From Ottowia beijingensis (GTDB lineage: Bacteria; Pseudomonadota; Gammaproteobacteria; Burkholderiales; Burkholderiaceae_C): 64,000 nucleotides of DNA. The stretch covers positions 2,542,001 to 2,606,000 of the forward strand of contig NZ_JACCKX010000001.1 in the NCBI RefSeq assembly GCF_013423955.1, in the 5' to 3' direction. Shown piece by piece: positions 51,447-62,328 of this stretch. The notes under the pieces were generated by a model. It saw only the letters and a program-made list of their open reading frames with translations, ran no database searches and was not told the origin of the DNA. Position 1 is the stretch's first letter, and every line of letters begins with the position of its first letter. The translations under genes were made by a program, and so were the position numbers.

Positions 51447-51682
51447 ATGTCCATTTCAGTGGCCGCTGCGTTTGCCAGCGGCAAGTTTCGTTTCACCCCG
51501 TGGAGCCGCGTGGCGGCCGACGGGGCTTCACTGCCTGCCTGTCCATCCGCCGGGGCAGCGGCATGCAGACGCACGACCGCGTCTACACCTTCGCGCGCCA
51601 GTTCGCCAGCCGCGACAGCGCCCTGCGCTACGCGGTTGCGCAGGCGCGTGCGTGGCTCGCCAACCCGCGGGCGTTCGGCTGA
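51447..51682 (+). CDS. Small protein of unknown function, one frameshift
   Basis: From ATG 51447 the frame reads MSISVAAAFASGKFRFTPWS and RVAADG, then after an indel near 51520 FTACLSIRRGSGMQTHDRVY, TFARQFASRDSALRYAVAQA and RAWLANPRAFG, about 78 residues. The amphipathic, β-then-helix pattern looks like a real small protein. It lies 29 bases upstream of infA in the same direction, so the two are probably one unit. No family name is recognised. Confidence 0.55.
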
Positions 51683-51711
51683 ACCCATTCACTTTTTGAC
51701 AAAGGAGATCC

Positions 51712-51972
51712 ATGGCCAAGGAAGATTTGATCGAGATGCGTGGCACCGTCGACGAGATGCTGCCCGATTCGCGCTACCGCATCACCCTGGACAACGGCCA
51801 CCAGCTGGTGGCCTACACCGGCGGCAAGATGCGCAAGCACCGCATCCGCATCCTGGCGGGCGACAAGGTCACGCTGGAGATGTCGCCCTACGACCTGAAC
51901 AAGGGCCGCATCACCTTCCGCCATCTTGAGCGCAGCGCCCCGCGCGGCCCGGCACGGCCACGCCGCCACTGA
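51712..51972 (+). CDS. infA: Translation initiation factor IF-1
   Basis: An 86-residue OB-fold protein. [40 protein letters not shown] and [20 protein letters not shown] cover the whole IF-1 domain, which binds the 30S A-site during initiation. About 14 extra residues at the C-terminus ([12 protein letters not shown]) are basic and not part of the usual 72-residue core. Such extended IF-1 copies exist in Burkholderiales beside the ribosomal-protein-operon copy. An AAGGAG ribosome-binding site precedes the ATG. Confidence 0.93.
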   Translation: MAKEDLIEMRGTVDEMLPDSRYRITLDNGHQLVAYTGGKMRKHRIRILAGDKVTLEMSPYDLNKGRITFRHLERSAPRGPARPRRH

Positions 51973-52018
51973 GCGCGGCCGCGGCGCCGGGTGAGCCAAG
52001 GCCCCCGAGCCGCTGCGC

Positions 52019-52062
52019 AGCCGCTGAAGCGGCTTTTGAAGCAAGGGGCGTGGCCCCTTTTT
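52019..52062 (+). terminator. Tandem terminators after infA
   Basis: Two hairpins in series: AGCCGCT / AGCGGCT then TTTT (52019-52037), and AAGGGGC / GCCCCTT then TTT (52043-52062). Both look like rho-independent terminators. Confidence 0.8.
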
Positions 52063-52174
52063 CATGTCAGGGCGTTTGGCGCACGGGCCGCGCCTGCACT
52101 GGCGCTCCGGCGGCCGCCTGCCGGCGACAATGGCGTGCTGAAAATTTTGGCCTTCGCTGCCTTCCGCCTTCGCC

Positions 52175-52810
52175 ATGCCCACTCTGCAAGCCTCGCTCGC
52201 CTTCTTCACCGTTGCCCTGCTGCTGGCGCTGTCGCCGGGGCCGGACAACCTGTTCGTGCTGGTGCAGTCCGCCACCGGCGGGCGGCGTGCCGGCTTTGCG
52301 GTGGTGGCGGGGCTGATGCTGGGCGTGATGGTGCACACGCTGGCCGTGGCGCTGGGCCTGGCGGCGGTGTTCGCCACCTCTGCCACGGCGTTCACCGTGC
52401 TCAAGCTGCTGGGCGCCGCGTACCTGCTGTACCTGGCCTGGGGTGCCTGGCGCGCGCCGCCTATGCTGGTGGCCAGCGACGCCGGCGCGCCCACCCACCC
52501 GCCGCCCTGGCCGCGCCTGATGGCGCGCGGCGTGGTGATGAACCTGACCAATCCCAAGGTGGTGCTGTTCTTCCTGGCGCTGCTGCCGCAGTTCGTGCAG
52601 CCGGGGCAGGGGCCGGTGGCGGGGCAGATCGTGTGGTTCGGCGCGTTGTTCATCCTGGCGGCCACGCTGGTGTTCGGCGCCGTGGTGCTGGCCGCCGATG
52701 CGCTGCGCGCGCGGCTGGCGCGTTCGGCGCGGGCGCAGCGCGGGCTCAACCGCGCGGCGGCGCTGGTGTTCGTGGGGCTGGCCGCCAGGCTGGCGCTGGC
52801 GGAGCGCTGA
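52175..52810 (+). CDS. LysE/RhtB-family amino-acid exporter
   Basis: A 211-residue inner-membrane protein with about six helices. Typical LysE features: ALLLALSPGPDNLFVLVQSA near the N-terminus, GFAVVAGLMLGVMVHTLAVA, LLGAAYLLYLAWGAWRAP and the loop MNLTNPKVVLFFLALLPQFV. Family members export amino acids or related metabolites. Ends three bases before the cca start, so the two may be co-transcribed. Confidence 0.88.
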   Translation: MPTLQASLAFFTVALLLALSPGPDNLFVLVQSATGGRRAGFAVVAGLMLGVMVHTLAVALGLAAVFATSATAFTVLKLLGAAYLLYLAWGAWRAPPMLVASDAGAPTHPPPWPRLMARGVVMNLTNPKVVLFFLALLPQFVQPGQGPVAGQIVWFGALFILAATLVFGAVVLAADALRARLARSARAQRGLNRAAALVFVGLAARLALAER

Positions 52811-52813
52811 GCG

Positions 52814-54081
52814 ATGCAGATCTACATGGTCGGCGGCGCGGTGCGCGACCGCTTGCTGGGCCTGCCGGTGCAGGACCACGACTGGGTGGTGGTGGGCGCC
52901 ACGCCGGAGCAGATGGTGGCGCAGGGCTATCTGCCGGTGGGCAAGGACTTTCCGGTGTTCCTGCACCCCGACACGCGCGAGGAATACGCGCTGGCGCGCA
53001 CCGAGCGCAAGAGCGGGCGCGGCTACAAGGGCTTCACCGTGTTCACCAGCCCCGACGTGACCATCGAGGACGACCTGGCACGGCGCGACTTGACTATCAA
53101 TGCCATAGCTGCCCGCGCAGACTGGACGGGCGCTGAAGGCAAAAAGACCCTGAATTCATCGACCCCTTCAACGGCCGGCGCGACCTGCGGGCCAAGGTGC
53201 TGCGCCATGTGACGGCGGCCTTCCGCGAAGACCCGGTGCGCATTCTGCGGCTGGCGCGCTTTGCGGCGCGCTTTCACGACTTCGCCATCGCACCCGAAAC
53301 CATGGCGCTGCTGCGCGAGATGGTGCAAGAAGGCGAAGCCGACCACCTGGTGCCCGAGCGCGTGTGGCAGGAGTTGGCGCGCGGCCTGATGGAAGACCAC
53401 CCCGCGCGCCTGTTCGACGTGTTGCGCGATTGCGGCGCGCTGCGCGTGGTGCTGCCCGAGCTGGACCGCCTGTGGGGCGTGCCGCAGCGCCCCGAATACC
53501 ACCCCGAGGTCGACACCGGCGTGCACGTGATGATGGTGCTGCAGCAGGCCGCGCGCCTGCGGGCGCCGCTGCCCGTGCGCTGGGCCTGCCTGATGCACGA
53601 CCTGGGCAAGGGCACCACGCCCGCCGACGTGCTGCCGCGCCACATCGGTCACGAGGCGCGCAGCGCCAGGCTGCTGCGTGCCGTGGCCGAGCGCCTGCGC
53701 GTGCCCACCGAGTGCACCGAACTGGCCGAGGTGGTGGCGCGCGAGCACGGCAACATCCACCGCAGCGCCGATCTGAACGCCGCCGCCCTGGTGCGCCTGC
53801 TGGAGCGCTGCGACGCCTTCCGCAAGCCGGCGCGCTTTGCCGACGTGCTGCTGGCCTGCGAATGCGACGCGCGCGGCCGCTTGGGCATGGAGGACGACGC
53901 CTACCCGCAGCGCCCGCGCCTGCTGGCGGCGCTGGCCGCGGCGCAGGGCGTGCAGACCGCCAGCGTGGCGCAGGCGGCCATGGCGCACGGCGCGCAGGGC
54001 GCGGCCATCGGCCAGGCCGTGGCCAAGGCGCGTGCGCAGGCGGTGCAAGGCTGGATGGATGAAGCCGCGGCCGCCCGTTGA
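52814..54081 (+). CDS. cca: CCA-adding tRNA nucleotidyltransferase with HD domain, one frameshift
   Basis: Adds or repairs the 3' CCA of tRNAs. The nucleotidyltransferase core has [47 protein letters not shown] and [17 protein letters not shown] base missing near 53150 restores [19 protein letters not shown]. The HD phosphohydrolase domain shows [14 protein letters not shown]. About 422 residues. Between TINAIA and FIDPFNG, where the family normally has a short loop, there is an insert ([12 protein letters not shown]) produced by a dispersed repeat copy. Confidence 0.9.
53091..53148. repeat. Dispersed repeat copy inside cca, in frame
   Basis: The sequence tcaatgccatagctgcccgc, gcagactggacgggcgctga, aggcaaaaag. 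It shares an identical 21-base core (gcgcagactggacgggcgct plus g) with the copy inside glmU. Encodes the DWTGA insert. Confidence 0.8.
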
Positions 54082-54097
54082 GCCTGGCTTTGGGTAG

Positions 54098-54160
54098 GTA
54101 TGAAAATCATAGCTGGCAGCGCTTGCTGCATAAGCGCTGGAGGCCAATTTGATTCATAAA
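54098..54160. repeat. Dispersed repeat copy upstream of the tetR gene
   Basis: A strong copy: gaaaatcatagctggcagcg, cttgctgcataagcgctgga, ggccaatttgattcat. It lies between cca and the TetR-type gene. Confidence 0.75.
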
Positions 54161-54185
54161 CCAGGCCGCCACCCATAATCCCGCC

Positions 54186-54791
54186 ATGGCCCGTCCCATC
54201 TCCGCCTCGCACGACTTGCGGCGCGACGAAATCCTGAACGTCGCGGCGGCGTGCTTCGCGCAGCGCAGCTACCCCGCCACCAGCATGAACGACATCGCCG
54301 CCGCCTGCGGCACGTCGAAGGCGCGGCTCTACCACTATTACGAGAGCAAGGAAGCGATCCTGTTCGACCTGCTCGACCGCTACACGCAGAAGCTGCTGCT
54401 CATCGTCGCCCAGGTCGAGGCCAAGGCGCAGCGCCAGTCGCTGGACGAGCGCGCCGCGCTGCACGAGCTGATCCGCGCCTTTCTGCGCGAGTACGAAACC
54501 TCGGCCACGCGCCATGCCGCGCTGCTGGGCGCCACGCAGTTCCTGGGCGAGGAGCCGCGCGAGCTGATCCTGGACCGCCAGCGCGACGTGGTCTCGGCCG
54601 TTACGCGCTTTCTGCGCCGCGCCTACCCCGAGCGGCTGGATGCGCGCAACCAGACGGCCATCACCATGACGCTGTTCGGCATGATCAACTGGACCTTCAC
54701 CTGGCTGCGCCCCGGCGGCGCGATGAGCTACGCGGCCTTTGCCGAAGAGGTGATCCGCCTGCTCGACCAGGGCCTGGCAAGCAGCACCTGA
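54186..54791 (+). CDS. TetR-family transcriptional regulator
   Basis: A 201-residue intact protein. The N-terminal HTH is clear: RRDEILNVAAACFAQRSYPA, TSMNDIAAACGTSKARLYHY, YESKEAILFDLLDRYTQK. The helical ligand domain (RDVVSAVTRFLRRAYPERLD) gives no ligand. A fatty-acid or phenylacetate type regulator is possible in this family, but nothing nearby supports it. A Crp/Fnr gene follows about 70 bases downstream. Confidence 0.88.
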   Translation: MARPISASHDLRRDEILNVAAACFAQRSYPATSMNDIAAACGTSKARLYHYYESKEAILFDLLDRYTQKLLLIVAQVEAKAQRQSLDERAALHELIRAFLREYETSATRHAALLGATQFLGEEPRELILDRQRDVVSAVTRFLRRAYPERLDARNQTAITMTLFGMINWTFTWLRPGGAMSYAAFAEEVIRLLDQGLASST

Positions 54792-54861
54792 CCGCGGCGC
54801 GCGCGTGGCTATGCCGCGCGGCATGGTGGCCTGCAAGCCGTGTGATAGAAGCGCGAAGGCC

Positions 54862-55617
54862 ATGAACACCACCCCTTCGCCCGTCCCGCCGAAGCACTGT
54901 GCCGACTGCGTGCTGCGCCGCCAGCCGGGCTTCACGTCCGTCACGCCCGAGCAGCTGGCCTGCATCGAATCCTTCCGCGCCGACATCACGCGGGTGCGCG
55001 CCGGCCAGGCGGTGGTGCCCGAGCATCGGGCGTCGGCCAGGCTGTTCACGCTGTATTCGGGCTGGGCCTTTCGCCACAAGAGCCTGGCCGACGGGCGGCG
55101 GCAGATCCTCAACTTTCTGCTGCCGGGCGACCTGATCGGGCTGCAGGCCGAGTTCATCGACGAGGCCACGCACGGCGTCGAGGCGCTGACCGATGTGCAG
55201 CTGTGCGTGTTTCCGCAGGACCGGCTGTGGGCGCTGTTCCAGCAGCAGCCGCAGCTGGGCTACGACCTGACCTGGCTGTGCGCCAGCGAGGAGCAGCTGG
55301 TGGACGAGAACCTCGTCACCGTGGGCCGCCGCAGCGCCGCCGAGCGCATCGCCATGCTGCTGATCCACCTGTGGCGCCGCGCCGAGCGCGTGGGCCTGAC
55401 CGGCGACGACGGCGGCATCGACTTTCCGCTGACGCAGCAGCACATCGCCGACGCGCTGGGCCTGTCGCTGGTACACACCAACAAGACGCTGCGCAAGCTG
55501 GAGCGCCTGGCCCTGCACGAAATCCGCGCCGGCCGCCTGCGCCTGATCGAGCCGCAGGCGCTGGAGCGACTGGCCGACTACTACACGCGGCCACTGCGGC
55601 GTGTGCCCCTGCTCTGA
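54862..55617 (+). CDS. Crp/Fnr-family transcriptional regulator
   Basis: A 251-residue protein from ATG 54862 (MNTTPSPVPPKHCADCVLRR). A pair of cysteines (CADC) sits near the N-terminus as in Fnr-like proteins, but other cysteines needed for a 4Fe-4S cluster are not clustered there, so oxygen sensing is uncertain. The effector domain has FLLPGDLIGLQAEFIDEATH. The C-terminal winged HTH is FPLTQQHIADALGLSLVHTN, KTLRKLERLALHEI. Targets unknown. Confidence 0.85.
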   Translation: MNTTPSPVPPKHCADCVLRRQPGFTSVTPEQLACIESFRADITRVRAGQAVVPEHRASARLFTLYSGWAFRHKSLADGRRQILNFLLPGDLIGLQAEFIDEATHGVEALTDVQLCVFPQDRLWALFQQQPQLGYDLTWLCASEEQLVDENLVTVGRRSAAERIAMLLIHLWRRAERVGLTGDDGGIDFPLTQQHIADALGLSLVHTNKTLRKLERLALHEIRAGRLRLIEPQALERLADYYTRPLRRVPLL

Positions 55618-55700
55618 CGGGCCGCTCTGCTGGTTGGGCGACGGGGTGCAGCGGGCTCCGATAATTGGCGCCCATATCCACCACGCAACGGAACCCACCG

Positions 55701-57131
55701 ATGAGCGCAATCGACGTCGTCATCATGGCCGCGGGCAAGGGCACGCGCATGAAAAGCCAGCGGCCCAAGGTGCTGCACCGTCTGGCCGGCCGGCCACTGC
55801 TGGGGCATGTGCTGGACAGCGCCGCGGCGCTGCGGGCGCGCTCGGCGGTGGTGATCACCGGTCATGGTGCTGCGGAAGTTGAAGCGTTCTGCGCAGACTG
55901 GACGGGCGCTGCAGGCCGAAAAAGCACTGAACTCCAGCTGCGCCCGGTGCGCCAGGAGCCGCAGCTGGGCACCGGCCACGCGGTGCAGCAGGCGGTGCCC
56001 ATGCTGCCCGACGACGGCCTGACACTGATCCTGAACGGCGACGTGCCGCTGGTGCGCACCGAGACCATGCAGCGCCTGATCGCGCTGTGCGGCGACGACC
56101 AGATTGCGCTGCTGACGGTGGACACGGGCCGCGACGCCGGCGCCTACGGTCGCATCGTGCGCGGCGCGGCCGAGCCCGATGGCGACGTGCCGGTGCGCGC
56201 CATCGTCGAGGCCAAGGACGCCACGCCCGACCAGCGCGCCATCACCGAGTGGTACAGCGGGGTGATGGCCGCGCCCACGCGCCTGCTGAAGCGCTATCTG
56301 GCGCTGCTGACCGACGACAACGCGCAGCAGGAGTTCTACCTGACCGACGTCGTGAAGCACGCCGTGGCGGGCGGCACGCCTGTGCTGGCGCTGAAGATCG
56401 ACGACGAGGCGGAGGTGGCCGGTGTGAACAGCCCGGTGCAGCTGGCCGAGCTGGAACGCGAGGTGCAGCGCCGCACGGCACAGCGCCTGATGGAGGCCGG
56501 CGTGCGCCTGCTGGACCCGGCGCGCTTCGACGTGCGCGGCGATCTGCAATGCGGGCAGGACGTGGAGATCGACGTCGGCTGCATCTTCGAAGGCACGGTG
56601 ACGCTGGCCGACAACGTGCGCATCGGCGCGCATTGCGTGATCGCCAATGCGCGCGTCGAGGCCGGCGCGGTGATTCACCCCTTCACCCACATCGACGGCG
56701 GCAAGGATGGCGCGGTCGTCGGCCCCGGAGCGCTGGTCGGCCCCTTCGCGCGTCTGCGCCCCGGCGCGCAGCTGGGCGCCGAGGTGCACATCGGCAACTT
56801 CGTCGAGGTGAAGAACAGCACGCTGGCCGCCGGCGCCAAGGCCAACCACCTGGCCTACCTGGGCGACGCCACCGTGGGCGAGCGCGTGAACTACGGCGCC
56901 GGCAGCATCACCGCCAATTACGACGGCGCCAACAAGCACCGCACCGTGCTGGAGGCCGACGTGCACGTGGGCAGCAACTGCGTGCTGGTGGCGCCCGTGA
57001 CCATTGGCGCCGGCGGCACGGTGGGCGGCGGCAGCACCATCACCAAGAGCACGCCGCCGGGCGCGCTGAGCGTGGCGCGCGGCAAGCAGGTGAGCATCGC
57101 CAACTGGGCGCGGCCGCAGAAGAAGCGCTGA
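55701..57131 (+). CDS. glmU: GlmU, bifunctional GlcNAc-1-P uridyltransferase / GlcN-1-P acetyltransferase
   Basis: A 476-residue intact enzyme giving UDP-GlcNAc, downstream of GlmS in the pathway. The N-terminal uridyltransferase has VVIMAAGKGTRMKSQRPKVL, RQEPQLGTGHAVQQAVPMLP and LILNGDVPLV. The C-terminal left-handed β-helix with hexapeptide repeats includes HIGNFVEVKNSTLAAGAKAN, YLGDATVGERVNYGAGSITA, NYDGANKHRT. Residues about 60-78 (EAFCADWTGAAGRKSTELQL), between VITGHGAAEV and the RQEPQ motif, correspond to a repeat copy in frame and make this loop longer than in E. coli GlmU. Confidence 0.96.
   Translation: MSAIDVVIMAAGKGTRMKSQRPKVLHRLAGRPLLGHVLDSAAALRARSAVVITGHGAAEVEAFCADWTGAAGRKSTELQLRPVRQEPQLGTGHAVQQAVPMLPDDGLTLILNGDVPLVRTETMQRLIALCGDDQIALLTVDTGRDAGAYGRIVRGAAEPDGDVPVRAIVEAKDATPDQRAITEWYSGVMAAPTRLLKRYLALLTDDNAQQEFYLTDVVKHAVAGGTPVLALKIDDEAEVAGVNSPVQLAELEREVQRRTAQRLMEAGVRLLDPARFDVRGDLQCGQDVEIDVGCIFEGTVTLADNVRIGAHCVIANARVEAGAVIHPFTHIDGGKDGAVVGPGALVGPFARLRPGAQLGAEVHIGNFVEVKNSTLAAGAKANHLAYLGDATVGERVNYGAGSITANYDGANKHRTVLEADVHVGSNCVLVAPVTIGAGGTVGGGSTITKSTPPGALSVARGKQVSIANWARPQKKR
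55880..55935. repeat. Dispersed repeat copy inside glmU, in frame
   Basis: The sequence gaagcgttctgcgcagactg, gacgggcgctgcaggccgaa, aaagcactgaact. Its core is identical to the cca copy and matches the intergenic pattern gggcgctg.aggcc. It encodes CADWTGAAGRKS. Confidence 0.8.
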
Positions 57132-57166
57132 GCCTCATGTTCACGGCGCTTGCGTGTTGACAGCCG

Positions 57167-57856
57167 TCAGCGCCGCCGCGGCGAGCCCCACGGATCTTCC
57201 TCGTCGGGGGCTGGCGGCAGATCCATCAGGCCGGTCAGGCTCATGGGCTCGGTGTCCGGCGGCACGGCGCGCTGGTCGCGCCTGATCGAAGGCACCGGCA
57301 TCGTGTCGGGTGCGTCTGCCGGCGGCGTCGGCGGCGCCTCGGTGGCGGTGGGGTCGATCTCGGCCGAGCGCAGGCGCCGGCGGAACTCATCGGGCGGCGG
57401 CATGTGCCGGCGCGAGCGCTTGAGCCGGATCAGGCGAATGCCGGCGGTCTTGAGCACGCGGTGCTTCTCGGTGGCGTCGAGCGCCGCCTCGTCCTCGTCT
57501 TCGTGCGCGGCGTCCAGCTCGAAGGCGTAGACTGCCTTGCCGTCGCGGTTGCACACCACGTAGTCGACGATGTGCTGCGCCAGCCGCTGCTGCGCCGCCG
57601 CGCGGTTCTGCGCCTGGCGCACGGCCACCAGCTGGGACAGGCCGGCACGAAACAGCACCGGGCGGCCGGGAAAGGCCTGGTTCAGGTAGCTCAGCATGTC
57701 CCACTGCACCGGCGAAATGGCGGCCACGGCGCCGAAGCGGTCGTTCGCGCCCAGCGCCGGCGAGGCGGCCGAGCGGGCCTGGCGGCTCCACCACCAGGCC
57801 GCCAATCCCGCCAGCGCGACGGCCAGAACGAGCCACGGAGCAAGGGTTTGAATCAT
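57167..57856 (-). CDS. DUF2726-domain protein with N-terminal membrane anchor
   Basis: A 229-residue intact protein. One membrane helix (LAPWLVLAVALAGLAAWWW) precedes a DUF2726 domain: VQWDMLSYLNQAFPGRPVLF, RLAQHIVDYVVCNRDGKAVY, AFELDAAHEDED, VLKTAGIRLIRLKRSR. DUF2726 resembles restriction-endonuclease-like folds (the D...E(L/V)D pattern is there), but activity is not established. The C-terminal 60 residues are Pro-rich and probably disordered. Convergent with glmU. Confidence 0.82.
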   Translation of the reverse strand: MIQTLAPWLVLAVALAGLAAWWWSRQARSAASPALGANDRFGAVAAISPVQWDMLSYLNQAFPGRPVLFRAGLSQLVAVRQAQNRAAAQQRLAQHIVDYVVCNRDGKAVYAFELDAAHEDEDEAALDATEKHRVLKTAGIRLIRLKRSRRHMPPPDEFRRRLRSAEIDPTATEAPPTPPADAPDTMPVPSIRRDQRAVPPDTEPMSLTGLMDLPPAPDEEDPWGSPRRR

Positions 57857-57927
57857 GGGTCTTCCTCTGGTTTGCCGGCGCGCCGGCGCAGGCCGCATGA
57901 TGGCACGCCGCCCGGGCGGCGGTGCGA

Positions 57928-59821
57928 TCAGACGGCGCCGAGCGTTTCCCAGCGCTCCAGCGCCGCGGTGAGTTCGTCGTCGATGGCCGCATCGCGCGCC
58001 TGCAAGGCGATGGCTTCTTGCAGGTTGCTCTGATAGAGCGTGCCATCGGCCAGGGCGGCGCGAATGCCGGCTTGCTCGGCTTCCAGCGCCTCGATGTGGC
58101 CGGGCAAGGCCTCCAGTTCGCGCTGCTCCTTGTACGAAAGCTTCTTTTTGTAGCTGCTCGCGCCCGTCGGACGAGCGATTCGGCTCGTTTTTATCCAAAT
58201 TCTTGTCAGTGGCCGGCACTTGTGCGCCGGCTTCCGGCGCCTGCTGTGCCTGCCAGCGGGCACTTTGCGCCAGCCAGTCCTGCACGCCGCCCTCGTATTC
58301 GCGCCACTGGCCGGGGCCTTCCCACACCAGCGTGCTGGTCACCACGTTGTCCAGAAAGGCGCGGTCGTGACTGACCAGGAACACCGTGCCCTCGTAGCCT
58401 TGCAGCAGCTCTTCCAGCAGCTCCAGCGTGTCGATGTCGAGGTCGTTGGTCGGCTCGTCGAGCACCAGCACGTTGGCAGGCCGGGCGAACAGCCGGGCCA
58501 GCAGCAGGCGGTTGCGCTCGCCGCCTGACAGGCTGCGCACTGGCGATGCGGCGCGCGCCGGGCTGAACAGGAAGTCGCCGAGATAGCTCTTGACGTGCTG
58601 GCGCCGGCTGCCGATCTCGATCCATTCGCTGCCGGGGCTGATGAAGTCTTCCAGCGTGGCGTCCAGATCCAGTGCCGCGCGCATCTGGTCGAAATAGGCC
58701 ACCTGCAGGTTGGCGCCGCGCTGGATGTGGCCGCTGTCCGGCTCCAGCGCGCCCAGGATCAGCTTCAGCAGCGTGGTTTTGCCGGCGCCATTGGGCCCGA
58801 TCAGGCCGATCTTGTCGCCGCGCAGGATGGTGGTGTTCAGCTTGTCGACGATGCACTTGTCGCCAAACGACAGGCTCACGTCCTGCAACTCGGCCACCAG
58901 CTTGCCCTGGTAGCCGCCCGTGCGCGCGTCCACGTCGAGGCGCACGCGGCCCACGGCCTCGCGCCGCACCGCACGCGCGGCCCGCAAGGCTTCGAGCCGG
59001 TTGACGCGGCCTTGCGCTCGGGTGCGGCGCGCTTCCACCCCTTTGCGGATCCAGACCTCCTCCTGAGCCAGCAGCTTGTCGGCGCGGGCGTTGATGGCGG
59101 CCTCCTGGGCCATCTGTTCTTCCTTCTGCACCTGATAGGCGGCGAAGTTGCCCGGATACGAGAGCAGCTTGCCCCGGTCCAGCTCGACGATGCGCATCGC
59201 CACCGCATCGAGGAAGGCGCGATCGTGCGTGATCACCACCACGCTGCCCTTGAACGCCAGCAGCAACTCCTCAAGCCAGCGGATCGCATCCAGGTCCAGG
59301 TGGTTGGTCGGTTCGTCCAGCAGCAGCACATCCGGCTTGGCCACCAGCGCCTGGGCCAGCGCAACCCGCTTGCGCGTGCCACCGGACAGCGCACCGATCC
59401 GATCCGCGGGAGACAGCCGCAGGCGCTGCAGCGTCTCTTCCACGCGCTGTTGCCAGGTCCAGCCCTCCTGCGCTTCGATCTGCGCCTGCAACCCATCCAG
59501 ATCGTCACCGCCAGCTGAATAGGCGTCGATCAGCGCTCGCAGCGGTGCCAGCGCTTCGGCAACGGCATCGAACACGGTGGCGTCCTCGGCCAGTACGGGT
59601 TCCTGTGCCACATAGGCCACGCGCAAGCCCTGCTGGAATTGAAGCTCGCCGTCGTCGGCGCGCTCCAGCGCGCCCAGGATGCGCAGCAGCGACGACTTGC
59701 CGGCGCCATTCCGACCTATGAGGCCAACACGCTCGCTGCCCTCGAGCGCGAAATCGGCATGGTCAAGCAAGGGCACATGACCGAAGGCCAGTTGCGCGTT
59801 GAGCAGAGAGATAAGAGCCAT
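57928..59821 (-). CDS. uup: ABC-F family ATPase Uup, one frameshift near the C-terminus
   Basis: Two ATP-binding cassettes on one chain and no membrane segments. Cassette 1 has GLIGRNGAGKSSLLRILG, LSGGTRKRVALAQALV and LLLDEPTNHLDLDAIRWLEE. Cassette 2 has GLIGPNGAGKTTLLKLILG, LSGGERNRLLLARLFA and LVLDEPTNDLDIDTLELLEE. A break near 58160 joins the C-terminal coiled coil (SYKEQRELEALPGHIEALEA), typical of Uup, which binds DNA or ribosomes. About 630 residues. Start ATG 59821 (a second ATG lies 6 bases upstream). It lies 100 bases from the first rRNA promoter, divergently. Confidence 0.92.
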
Positions 59822-59921
59822 GGTCAATTGAGGGAAGAACTCCGCGAGGGCACAGGCCGCGGATGCTGTCAGTCACTGCGCGCCATCAGAAGACGACACC
59901 ACAGCAAAATTTTTGCGGCAC

Positions 59922-59951
59922 TTGCGGAGCCGGTGAAAAGGATGCTATAGT
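59922..59951 (+). promoter_or_regulatory. rRNA operon promoter-like sequence 1
   Basis: TTGCGG and TATAGT with an 18-base spacer, preceded by an A/T-rich stretch (acagcaaaattttt) that could be an UP element. Confidence 0.55.
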
Positions 59952-60098
59952 CTAGGGCTTCGCTGATCACTGCCTTGTGCAGCAATCAGCGGAGCGGCAG
60001 AGAGCTGAAGGCAAGCCAGAAGCTCGATGTCGCAGGGTGCCGAAGGGTGCTGCATTCTCCCGCTGGAGGATGTGCGCAAAAAGGCAAAGACCTAAGCG

Positions 60099-60128
60099 TT
60101 GACAGGTCAATCAGAAATGTGCGATACT
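60099..60128 (+). promoter_or_regulatory. rRNA operon promoter-like sequence 2
   Basis: Consensus -35 TTGACA and -10 GATACT with an 18-base spacer, about 320 bases upstream of mature 16S. Confidence 0.7.
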
Positions 60129-60211
60129 GCAAGGCTTTCCAGCAAACAGCTGGGCGGGTCGAAAAGATAACGCAAGGCGACGCCAAGCGAAATCGGTAAA
60201 AACCCTAAAGT

Positions 60212-60241
60212 TTGACAGGTCTTTAAAAACCATGTCATAAT
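60212..60241 (+). promoter_or_regulatory. rRNA operon promoter-like sequence 3
   Basis: Consensus -35 TTGACA and -10 CATAAT with an 18-base spacer; the nearest promoter to 16S. The ttgacaggtc start is shared with sequence 2, suggesting duplication. Confidence 0.72.
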
Positions 60242-60296
60242 TCAAGGCTCAGTTGATCGCAACTGATTCGACGCAAGAGCAACAAGCTTTGCGGCG

Positions 60297-60309
60297 GTTC
60301 TTTAAAAAC
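60297..60309 (+). promoter_or_regulatory. Leader boxA-like antitermination site
   Basis: GTTCTTTAAAAA resembles the boxA element (consensus about TGCTCTTTAACA) used by Nus factors in rRNA leaders. A better match occurs in the spacer at 62317. Confidence 0.5.
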
Positions 60310-60448
60310 ATACAGCCGATAAGCGTGGGCGTTTGATGGCGAATTGCCAAAGTCTTTCAGACTATCAAACGCTCATGAGAACAGAAGTGAAGTTCACTTC
60401 AATTCCGTTTAAATGAGTTAACTCGGAAGAGTATAAATTTCAAGATCG

Positions 60449-61974
<1,526 letters not shown>

Positions 61975-62069
61975 GGAAAACAGCAATTCAATTCAAACGT
62001 CCACACTTATCGGTTGTTGGAAGGTGTCGCCAGCGGTCTGGGCTAGCACGGCTCGCAAGCGACCGACTT

Positions 62070-62146
62070 GGGTCTGTAGCTCAGTTGGTTAGAGCACCGT
62101 CTTGATAAGGCGGGGGTCGTTGGTTCGAGACCAACCAGACCCACCA
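62070..62146 (+). tRNA. tRNA-Ile (anticodon GAT)
   Basis: A 77-base cloverleaf beginning GGGTCTGTAGCTCAG, anticodon GAT at 62104-62106, T-loop ggttcgag, and encoded CCA end. Standard position in the 16S-23S spacer. Confidence 0.97.
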
Positions 62147-62167
62147 TCCCCACCGCAACATTCATCT

Positions 62168-62243
62168 GGGGGATTAGCTCAGCTGGGAGAGCACCTGCTT
62201 TGCAAGCAGGGGGTCGTCGGTTCGATCCCGTCATCCTCCACCA
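62168..62243 (+). tRNA. tRNA-Ala (anticodon TGC)
   Basis: A 76-base cloverleaf beginning GGGGGATTAGCTCAG, anticodon TGC at 62201-62203, T-loop ggttcgat, and encoded CCA end. Follows tRNA-Ile by 21 bases. Confidence 0.97.
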
Positions 62244-62316
62244 TTTGTCCATATCAAAGCATCAGTTTGGTGTTTTGATATTGGCATTGCCAATAACGAG
62301 TCGAAAGACTCACGGC

Positions 62317-62328
62317 TGTTCTTTAACA
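62317..62328 (+). promoter_or_regulatory. boxA antitermination site in the 16S-23S spacer
   Basis: TGTTCTTTAACA, an almost perfect boxA, upstream of 23S; expected to keep rRNA transcription resistant to Rho. Confidence 0.75.
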
